DNA from: Gibbula magus
Lineage: Eukaryota > Mollusca > Gastropoda > Trochida > Trochidae
NCBI GenBank assembly: GCA_936450465.1
Contig: OW388298.1
Span: 12,664,895 to 12,728,894, forward strand
Direction of reading: 5' to 3'
DNA length: 64,000 bases
The notes below the pieces were generated by a model. It saw nothing but the letters and a program-made list of their open reading frames with translations, was not told the origin of the DNA and made no database searches. The position numbers and the translations under genes are program-made. The first letter of the stretch is position 1. Every line of letters begins with the position of its first letter. Shown here in pieces: positions 22,002 through 30,800 of this stretch.

Positions 22002-23522
22002 CTATGACGCATATCTCCACCCTGATCGAAGCTGCTTGCTCAACTGTCGTCTGATATCTGCAAATTTTGGATCGTCTGCTAGATTCAAGTTCTCTTCCCG
22101 GTCCGCTGAATGGTCGTAAAGCTCCACACCGCGAAGTTTGTTCCAATCCGGTTTCAGGTGGGTGCGAAAGTGTGGCCATTCCGTGTACCTCCAGCGGTTA
22201 GTCCTCATTGTATAACCCATGTTATCCAGGCGGTTCCGTCCATCACCCCCATGAGGGAATTGTGAAAACGCTGCTTTTTTCCAAGGCGTTTTGTCAGGAT
22301 TTACTATCAAAGGAACAAAACTTTTCCCTTCAGTACACACAAGGATTTTACTTGAATTTTCGGGGCAAAGGTCTATTTTGGGTAAATCTGCGAGTTCCAC
22401 CAACGTTGGGTACAGGTCGACAAATTCCACGAGCTGTGACGTCACAGCGCCTTTGTCCGTCAAACCGGGAACACTGACCATCATGGGCGCTCTGGTCGCT
22501 AGTTCAAAGTTCGTCTCTTTTTGCCATTCACAGTGTTCCCCAAGTTGCCAGCCATGGTCGCCCCAGAACGATATGATAGTGTTATTCGTCAAGCCAAGAG
22601 AGTCAAGCTCCGCCATAACCCGCCCGATGTTATAGTCCGTAAAGCTCACTGAACTGAAATAAGCCCTGCGCATGAGCAACGTAAGGTTATGTGGGAACGT
22701 AGAATTAATTGCACCAACATCATGTAAATCGTAAGGGATCACATTCTTGTACGTCCCTAGTCTCGAGAAATTATGCCATGCAACATACGGCATATTTATT
22801 GGCGAGAAATAATTATCTGGTAATTTTAAAGATTCAAGGGGATAATAGTTTTCAAATCTTTCAGGATAATCCCACGGAGTGTGAGGTTTATGAAACCCAA
22901 CCGCTATGAAAAATGGCTGTTCCCCGGACTTGGCTTTCACTGCGGCGTCTTTCAGAGACTTCACGGCATGATCGGCGATCTGGGTGTCTATCAATGGCGT
23001 CGCAGCTTCTTCCGCTTCCGTTACGGCTTTCCAAAGCAGATGACTCCCTCTGTAATAATCCATTCCAAGAAAATATGGGTCGGTCCAAGATATCGGATCA
23101 TTATTTCCAGACGCTTTTTTCCCTGGGTGAAATATTTTCCCCATTCCAATCGTCCGGTATCCGTGTTCTTTGAAATATTGAGGAAGCGTCGTAAAATTCC
23201 CGCCAACTTCCCGCCAGTAGTGTTCCAAGTCCCACACTCTTGTTGTATCGGGTCGTCTGCCCGTAAGCAGTGAGGTTCGGCTCGGGCTACAAATTGCTTG
23301 AGCCACGTAACTTCTCGCCAAAAGGAGACTCCTCGAGGCTAAACGGTCAATATGCGGGGTATACATGGTAGGGTCAGTCGGTGAAGGGGACAGATGACCG
23401 GAGTACGCCCCCAAACTCGGGCGTAGATCGTCCACAGCGAAAAACAACACATTCTTCCTCCCGTAGGTGGCCCCACATAACACAAACAGAACAAAACTCG
23501 TCGCTGACAAGACGAGGTACAT
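22002..23522 (-). CDS. Iduronate-2-sulfatase-like secreted/lysosomal sulfatase
   Basis: 506 aa in one uninterrupted exon. Residues 1 to about 21 form a signal peptide. KNVLFFAVDDLRP follows, with Asp31-Asp32 as calcium ligands. The sulfatase signature C78-S79-P80-S81-R82 follows, in which the Cys is normally converted to formylglycine. The downstream LLTGRRPDTTRVWD and 'YWR...GNF.T(L/I)PQYFKE.GY' are specific to the iduronate-2-sulfatase branch. GKIFHPG, GFHKPH and the GDHGWQLGEH motif (Asp312, His313) complete the active site. The length is close to the usual ~550 aa of the family, and all visible catalytic residues are intact, so an active enzyme is expected. Family members hydrolyse 2-O-sulfate from iduronate in heparan or dermatan sulfate in lysosomes; the substrate here is inferred. 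The lack of introns contrasts with the multi-exon vertebrate gene and may indicate a retrocopy or an intronless lineage expansion. Confidence 0.93.
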   Translation of the reverse strand: MYLVLSATSFVLFVLCGATYGRKNVLFFAVDDLRPSLGAYSGHLSPSPTDPTMYTPHIDRLASRSLLLARSYVAQAICSPSRTSLLTGRRPDTTRVWDLEHYWREVGGNFTTLPQYFKEHGYRTIGMGKIFHPGKKASGNNDPISWTDPYFLGMDYYRGSHLLWKAVTEAEEAATPLIDTQIADHAVKSLKDAAVKAKSGEQPFFIAVGFHKPHTPWDYPERFENYYPLESLKLPDNYFSPINMPYVAWHNFSRLGTYKNVIPYDLHDVGAINSTFPHNLTLLMRRAYFSSVSFTDYNIGRVMAELDSLGLTNNTIISFWGDHGWQLGEHCEWQKETNFELATRAPMMVSVPGLTDKGAVTSQLVEFVDLYPTLVELADLPKIDLCPENSSKILVCTEGKSFVPLIVNPDKTPWKKAAFSQFPHGGDGRNRLDNMGYTMRTNRWRYTEWPHFRTHLKPDWNKLRGVELYDHSADREENLNLADDPKFADIRRQLSKQLRSGWRYAS

Positions 23523-23731
23523 TGTTGTGCATTAATGAAGGTCAAGATATCTGTAATATTCTTAAAGCGTCACACCGTCTCCATTGTGTATAGTCATTCG
23601 CCTCGCAGTGCATTAAATTCCTTGTCAATCGAGTGACGAGTGGTTTCGCGTGACCTAGCTTTAAATAGATTTTGAAGCCCGCTAACTGGGTTCGTCTACC
23701 GCTCAAACACAAAGCTCACTGCGTGTGATCA

Positions 23732-23878
23732 CACAGGCGTAATTTAGCGCAAATAGGTTGCGCAGCACAGAGATAGAGTGCCCAGTTTCTCCTATGCGCG
23801 AATGAATTATATTTATAATGACAAACTGATCAACCCATCTCTTTGATGCGCAACCTATTTGCGCTTAATTCGCCCGTG
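23732..23878. mobile_element. hAT-like foldback MITE (cacaggcg ends)
   Basis: The ends are 'cacaggcgtaatttagcgca' and inverted 'gcgcttaattcgcccgtg'. Arms of about 40 bp include 'gcgcaaataggttgcgca'. It lies about 200 bp upstream of the sulfatase start. The flanks 'gtgatca' and 'gtgaaca' could be an eroded target duplication. Confidence 0.7.
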
Positions 23879-24056
23879 GTGAACAAAACCAGTAGCCTAT
23901 TCATATTACCGTATTTTCTCTCGAGTACAATCCCGGTAATCAATGTCTGTCAGGACCTCCTAAACTCGGTCTCCACTGAGGTTTTGGATTCCCTGGTTAA
24001 ATATGTCTAGCTACCATCCCCCACCTCCCTACAACAACCTCACCCTTTCCGCGACC

Positions 24057-24183
24057 CACAGGTGAAGAAGTTTAGCGCAAATATATGTTTCGCAACAGAG
24101 ATGAACGACCAATGTTCCCTACATATGGAAAACTGGTCGTTCATCTCTGTTGCGCAACATATTTGCGCTAAACTTTACCTGTG
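24057..24183. mobile_element. hAT-like foldback MITE, near-palindrome
   Basis: 127 bp, with ends 'cacaggtgaagaagtttagc' and 'gctaaactttacctgtg'. The arms of about 50 bp share 'cagagatgaacgacca'. Flanks 'cgcgaccc' and 'ctcgaccc' agree at 7 of 8 positions, suggesting an 8-bp duplication. The arm core 'tttagcgcaaata' is shared with the element at 23732. Confidence 0.75.
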
Positions 24184-24571
24184 CTCGACCCCACCTAAGA
24201 TTACATTCGGCACGTGTGTTGTATTAGAAACTAGGAGGCCCCTATTTGCCTTCCATAATGGACCAAGGTCATCTGAAGTCACTAAGACAATCTTAGTGTA
24301 AGGTCAAAGAATGAGAGTTACTGATAACTGTGTTACGTTAAGGCTTCCAGTTCGTGATAAGAAACCCTCGGTTGCATTAGAATAACTACGGTATTGTTGT
24401 TTCACGTTCAATCTGTTACACTCCACCTCGATATTATTTGAGAAATAGTATCATTCACATATTCTTTCTATAAGAATAATAAGAATGCATAAACAGAGGA
24501 ATAATTGCATGACAATAATGATCGAAGTCTCTATGATAATATCAACAATTTGTTATCATTGAAGTTTGAAA

Positions 24572-24784
24572 CGCTTCCAGTTTGGTGTGGTCTGATTTGG
24601 CCTTACAGCAGAAATATTTATTAATGTAAATTTTGTTCATGATAATGTTCTTGTTTTAATTATCGTTAATAAAGAATTCTGGCTTTGACTATAGGCAAAT
24701 GTGTGAGCCAAAAATAAATATCTGCGTAAATATTTACGCAGATATTTATTTTTGGCTCACACAGACCACACCAAACTAGAAGCG
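24572..24784. mobile_element. Foldback with nested perfect 64-bp palindrome
   Basis: The outer arms 'cgcttccagtttggtgtgg' (from 24572) and the inverted 'ccacaccaaactagaagcg' (to 24784) match over 22 bp with one mismatch. Inside, 24700-24763 is a perfect palindrome centred on 'gcgtaaatatttacgc'. The left arm seems interrupted by about 106 bp (24594-24699). Confidence 0.8.
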
Positions 24785-24804
24785 TCACACGCAGTATTGC
24801 TCAT

Positions 24805-25275
24805 ACAACGTTCAGTAAATAAAATATGGTAAACTGTGACGAACGAATTTTCAAACCAATTACTAATTTTGACATGTTTTATAAAAATAATATTACAATG
24901 TTCAGTAAATACAATTTAAAATATGGTAAACTGTGACGAACGAATTTTCAAACCAATTACTAATTTTGACATGTTTTATAAAAATAATATTACAATGTTC
25001 AGTAAATACAATTTAAAATATGGTAAACTGTGACGAACGAATTTTCAAACCAATTACTAATTTTGACATGTTTTATAAAAATAATATTACAATGTTCAGT
25101 AAATACAATTTAAAATATGGTAAACTGTGACGAACGAATTTTCAAACCAATTACTAATTTTGACATGTTTTATAAAAATAATATTACAATGTTCAGTAAA
25201 TACAATTTAAAATATGGTAAACTGTGACGAACGAATTTTCAAACCAATTACTAATTTTGACATGTTTTATAAAAT
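24805..25275. repeat. 97-bp satellite, ~4.8 copies
   Basis: The landmark 'tggtaaactgtgacgaacg' recurs at 24827, 24924, 25021, 25118 and 25215, exactly 97 bp apart. The central copies are practically identical. The first copy lacks 'acaattta' and the last ends at 'gttttataaaa'. Non-coding. Confidence 0.95.
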
Positions 25276-25345
25276 ATTGTTATGAAAGATAACGTTGATT
25301 AAAATAACATTTCTAATATTTGAACTAAATTTGATGTGCAATGAT

Positions 25346-25510
25346 ACACTGGGGCGTATATATCGCTTAGAAAAGGCGTTTGAGAGACATATACTTATAT
25401 ATACCCTACCCTATTACTGTTTGAAAGACATATACCTATATAGACCCTACCCTATCACTATATAGGTATATGTCTTTCAAACGCCATTTCTAAGCGATAC
25501 ACGCCCCTGT
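25346..25510. mobile_element. hAT-like foldback MITE with 8-bp target duplication
   Basis: 165 bp. The outer ends are 'acactggggcgt' and the inverted 'acgcccctgt'. The arms contain 'cgtttgagagacatata' and 'tatatgtctttcaaacg'. 'gcaatgat' is directly repeated at 25338-25345 and 25511-25518. A short internal direct repeat, 'accctaccctat', fills the centre. Confidence 0.85.
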
Positions 25511-25554
25511 GCAATGATGTCTTTGGTATATTTTCCAGACGGGGGAGCTTTGTG

Positions 25555-26015
25555 GGTAATACATGTATTAATCCATGGTATTTTATATAATAATGAGAAG
25601 AAAGTTCTTTTTAAAACATGTCTTCAAAAGCCAACTAAACAAAATTTGAAATGTTAAATATTATCTGTTCATATTCCTGAGAAACACACGTTTTCAGAAA
25701 TCTTCGTTTCGAATCTCCTTAACTAGACAAGATAAGAGAGTCAATATTTCTTTTTGGCCTTGGTCATGACGTCCATGCAACCGTAGAGAACAAAGTTAAA
25801 GTAATACAAGTATTAATCCATGCCATTTTATATAATAATGAGCAGAACGTTGCCTTCTGTTTAAAACATGTGTTCAAAAGCCAACTAAACAAAAATTGAA
25901 ATGTTAAAATAATATTGGTTCATATTTCTGAGAAACACACGTTTTCAGAAATTGACGTTTCGAAGCTCCTTAACTAGACAAGATAAGAGAGTTAAAAAGT
26001 TATTTTTGGCTTTGA
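25555..26015. repeat. Dispersed repeat in two tandem diverged copies
   Basis: A segment containing 'aaaagccaactaaacaaaa' and 'ctccttaactagacaagataagagag' occurs at about 25570-25745 and again at about 25808-25995. A diverged inverted copy lies at about 57845-57975. Probably fragments of an unidentified repeat family. Confidence 0.75.
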
Positions 26016-27135
26016 CTTCCAACCGCAGAGAAGAAATTTAAATCCAATAAGGTTAAAATTTCGACATTTTATAAATTTTTAAGTTAAATGCCCAACACTT
26101 CTCCAGAAATCATTTTTATAAGCGATTTCAACACTCATTTGTACTTGAGCAGACTTAGAAATATATGTATTATACCCTGATGTATGAACTTGTAGCTACC
26201 TCTTAACAGGCCATGTCCCTATTGAGTCATTCAAAACCGACAGCAGTATTTCTTTTTGTACACTGTTAAAAATGTCGTTTCTTTTGCGGTTGAGTGTATA
26301 AGGCATTGAATTTTTCAGAATGTATCTTGAATGCAAGCTGACGCCAACGTGCATGGGCGGTATGCCTGTACCTGAGTCTGGATACATGGAGTAGAATACA
26401 TTTTCGTATATTTTTCATAAAAAAAGAACAAAACACATAGTAAAGAAAGCAGTATATATTTGAATTATTATTGATTTAACTATATTGATGGACTGAAGCT
26501 ATATACAGCATGTCCTGGCCTATTAACTTGTCTACATGTACATACAAAATGGGTCAACTGCAAATCTTAACTTGTGCACTCGCTCTTCAACTGTCAAAAT
26601 GCATTGAGGTTGACAAGTCGTGTTTATCGTCATAATTTAGAGCATTGAAAACATTAAGTCTTAGGTTGATAATAGCTTCATTATCATGTGTAAGTTACAG
26701 GTGTCGGTTTAGGCCCTCGGCTTCGCCTCGGTCATTACAAAAGAGTTCGGATCCTGAAATGCTTACTTAATCAGAGCATAATGCAAAGATATTGGTCGTT
26801 AGGAGAGTTCGAATGTGGTGTCTCCATATTATCAAATTGTGAGAAGAGATAACGCGAAATGTAAAACATAATTATCTTCTTCGATTTCAAAACGTTCATA
26901 TTTATTGACAATAAAAAACATATATTGTTAAATAGCCACCCTTTTTTGTTCATCTATTTACATTATATTATTTTTCAAATTTTGAAATATAATCAACCAA
27001 ACACACATGATCAATAATATTTTCAACTCGAGTTATAATCACATCTAATGATGCATTTAACAATAAGAATAGTCCTCTTTAGAATGTACGTATCCACAAC
27101 TGATACCCCTTAGAGGTTAGAGCTTCAACATGATA
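26016..27135. other. Intergenic, no gene seen
   Basis: AT-rich. A solo terminal-repeat-like 'gtcgtttcttttgcggttgagtg' near 26272-26294 resembles Tc1/mariner ends elsewhere in the window. A weak relative of the 13.0-kb hairpin ('ggccctcggcttcgcctcgg') lies near 26712-26731. Confidence 0.5.
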
Positions 27136-27635
27136 CCAACTGACTTGCAAAAGAAACGCCACCAAAATACAAAACGTTATTATTTTTCGAGGAACGAAGC
27201 CTATCGATTGAAAACACTTTAAACATGTCTTCTAAATATGTAACCTGTACATTCACTGTACGCAAATGCAAGTTTTCTTCGTAATTTTCGAGAAAAATGA
27301 ACTTATTGGTCAAAACTTTCAGATTGTGTACAAGTTAACCAAATGAAATTTGGGTACAAAACATCATTGAGGTTTTGCATTAAAATATTCGATTGCAAGC
27401 GACGAATATGGCTTTTTAAAGTGCTACAAAAAAGAGAGAACAATTTGCATCCTGCAGGTTGGAGCGACGCTTAACCAAGTTACCTAATCATGGATTGCAT
27501 CAAGTGTGCAATAGCCAGACTCGCTAAATTTTACAGACTAACTGGCAGCATTGCGTACATGTACAAACCACGGAGTGGAAAACCAATGTTATCCAAGAAT
27601 GCATGTTTTGGTTGCGTTTCTTTTGCAAGTCAGTT
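27136..27635 (+). mobile_element. Decayed Tc1/mariner element with inverted ends
   Basis: 500 bp between 'ccaactgacttgcaaaagaaacgc' and the inverted 'gcgtttcttttgcaagtcagtt'. TA dinucleotides lie just outside both ends (27134-27135 and 27636-27637). A plus-strand frame inside reads ARLAKFYRLTGSIAYMYKPRSGKP, which resembles the 'F..TGSV.D..RSGRP' DNA-binding end of Tc1-like transposases. The catalytic part is deleted. It lies immediately 3' of the last chitin-binding exon. Confidence 0.7.
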
Positions 27636-27648
27636 TATATCAGGCAGT

Positions 27649-27860
27649 TTAACCTTGAAAACACGAAGCTGATTTATACAGGCATTTGCCTTCATAATCA
27701 TCCCACACAAGTTTGCCGGGGCATTTACGATTGTCGTACAGGATTCCGTTGCTGCAGGAAGCATAGACGTTACAGCCGATGCACGATTGGTAATCTCCGT
27801 TATCTCTCCCTTCACAGCTCGTGATACAGATAGATTCCGGCGGTGTCGGCGAGAGACCTC
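27649..27860 (-). CDS. Gene 1 exon 6: fourth CBM14 domain and stop
   Basis: The acceptor 'tgtttcag' ends at 27861. The frame starts after two bases and encodes GLSPTPPESICITSCEGRDN onward, with eight Cys. It ends CFQG and TAA (27649-27651). A potential donor, 'caag|gttaaa', at 27654/27653 would give the same phase-1 exit as the sister exons, so this was probably once an internal exon that now ends the protein. Confidence 0.8.
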
Positions 27861-30800
27861 CTGAAACACATTGATGATATAAATTATCACCTACTCCTCG
27901 TTATATAATGCAGAAATAATTGACATAATTGAGTGAACCATTACAAATATCTCGGTATTATTTCAGAATCATATATTTTTTGTTTATCTCAACATATCGT
28001 TACACATAGGCGGTTAAACGAAAACGGTTATATAAACTGCCGGGCAAAAGAAAGTATAACACTCATTTGTTTTCGATTAATTCAATATTTTAAAGAAATG
28101 AGATGCATTTGATTATGACACGATACAATAACACCTTTCGGCAGTAGTTTGAAGGACATAATTGGTGACTGTGACTAAAATATCATCATTTAAAGCAGAC
28201 AGGGGTAAGAAATCAAATTTACACCAACATGACCCCTACCATGTTCAAAATGTTATAATTGTGTGCAGGACGAAGCACGTGTATTTATTTTCCCATATAT
28301 AATGTGTTATATGTCGATGAACAGTTGTGTTTTATCAACATTACTTTAGGGGAATTTCAAAATTTAAATTTTAAATTTTGATATTAAAAAATTCAAACCG
28401 CGTAGAGGTATTCTTTGATTGATTTAATGTTTTGGACTAATTTCACAAACTAGTCCGTTTTTGAATACGACGTTGAAAACTCGAGATATTTGACTTTGAA
28501 AATTATACATATGATAAATACAACTGAGTCATATACTTTCTTTTGTCCGTCAGTTTATAATATTTATTTCGCCGTTTTGAGGAATTTCTCGATCTATCAC
28601 AAGAGTTTTTTCTTTAAAATTGTATTCAAAGTGTATGCGCGGACCTGCACAGGTAGTTGAGGAAAGCTCGCAGGTTAGACTTGAGTCGTCCCACACCAGC
28701 ATGCCTCCGCCGATCTTATAGGGGCATGGACGATCGTCAGTCAGGATTCCGTTGCTGCAGGAAGCATAGACGTTGCAGCCGATGCACGATTGATAATCTC
28801 CGTCAGCTCTCCCCTCACAGCTCGTTATACAGATAGATTCCGGCGGTGTCGGCGACAGACCTCCTGAAACACATTGATGATATAAATTATCACCTACTCC
28901 TCGTTATATAATGCAGAAATAATTGACATAATTGATTGAACCATTACAAATATCTCGGTATTATTTCAGAATCATATCTTTTTCGTTTATCTCAACATAT
29001 CGTTACATATAGGAGGTTAAACGAAAACGGTTATATACACTGACGGGCAAAAGAGAGTATAATCCTCAATTGTTTTCGATTAATTCAATATTTCAAAGAA
29101 ATGAGATGCATTTGATTATGACACGATATCGATACAAAAACACCTTTCGGCAGTAGTTTGAAGGACGTAATTTGTGACTGTTTTATTTTTTAACTCAAAT
29201 ATCATTATTTAAAGTAGACAGGGGTAAGACATAAAATGTACACCAACATGACCCCTACCATGTTCAAAATGTTGTAAATGTGTGCAGGACGAAGCACAGT
29301 TATTTATTTTCACATATATAATGTGTTATTTGTCGATGAACAGTTGTGTTTTATCAACATTACTTTGGGTCAATTTCAAAATTTAAATTTAAAATTTTGA
29401 TTTTTAAAAATTCAAACCGCTTAGAGGTATTCTTTGACTGATTTAATGTTTTGGACTAATTTTACAAACTAGTCCGTTTTTGAATACGACGTGGAAAACT
29501 CGAGATATTTGACTTTGAAAATTATACCTATGATAAATACAACTGAGTCATATACTTTCTTTTGTCCGTCAGTTTATATCATTTTCCCCGCTTTGAGGAA
29601 TTTTTCGATCTATTACAAGCGTTTTTTCTTTAAAATTGTATTCAAAGTGTATGCGCGGACCTGCACAGGTAGTTGAGGAAAGCTCGCAGGTTAGACTTGA
29701 GTCGTCCCACACCAGCATGCCTCCGCCGATTTTATAGGGGCATGGACGATCGTCAGTCAGGATTCCGTTGCTGCAGGAAGCATAGACGTTGCAGCCGATG
29801 CAAGATTGATAATCTCCGTCAGCTCTCCCCTCACAGCTCGTTATACAGATAGATTCCGGCGGTGTCGGCGACAGACCTCCTGAAACACATTGATGATATA
29901 AATTATCACCTACTCCTCGTTATATAATGCAGAAATAATTGACATAATTGATTGAACCATTACAAATATCTCGGTATTATTTCAGAATCATATCTTTTTC
30001 GTTTATCTCAACATATCGTTACATATAGGAGGTTAAACGAAAACGGTTATATACACTGACGGGCAAAAGAGAGTATAATCCTCAATTGTTTTCGATTAAT
30101 TCAATATTTCAAAGAAATGAGATGCATTTGATTATGACACGATATCGATACAAAAACACCTTTCGGCAGTAGTTTGAAGGACGTAATTTGTGACTGTTTT
30201 ATTTTTAACTCAAATATCATTATTTAAAGTAGACAGGGGTAAGACATAAAATGTACACCAACATGACCCCTACCATGTTCAAAATGTTGTAAATGTGTGC
30301 AGGACGAAGCACAGTTATTTATTTTCACATATATAATGTGTTATTTGTCGATGAACAGTTGTGTTTTATCAACATTACTTTGGGTCAATTTCAAAATTTA
30401 AATTTAAAATTTTGATTTTTAAAAATTCAAACCGCTTAGAGGTATTCTTTGACTGATTTAATGTTTTGGACTAATTTTACAAACTAGTCCGTTTTTGAAT
30501 ACGACGTGGAAAACTCGAGATATTTGACTTTGAAAATTATACCTATGATAAATACAACTGAGTCATATACTTTCTTTTGTCCGTCAGTTTATATCATTTT
30601 CCCCGCTTTGAGGAATTTTTCGATCTATTACAAGCGTTTTTTCTTTAAAATTGTATTCAAAGTGTATGCGCGGACCTGCACAGGTAGTTGAGGAAAGCTC
30701 GCAGGTTTTACTTGAGTCGTCCCACACCAGCATGCCTCCGCCGATCTTATAGGGGCATGGACGATCGTCAGTCAGGAGTTCGTTGCTGCAGGAAGCATAG

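Noticed and set aside
22208..23593. Several plus-strand ORFs of 61-130 aa
   Set aside because: They are antisense or frame shadows of the sulfatase gene.
24805..25275. CRISPR-like array
   Set aside because: The 97-bp units are contiguous with no unique spacers, and the genome is eukaryotic.
29491..30691. Two identical 61-aa plus-strand ORFs
   Set aside because: They arise because the 1-kb unit of chitin-binding gene 1 is duplicated. They lie antisense to the intron/exon edge.
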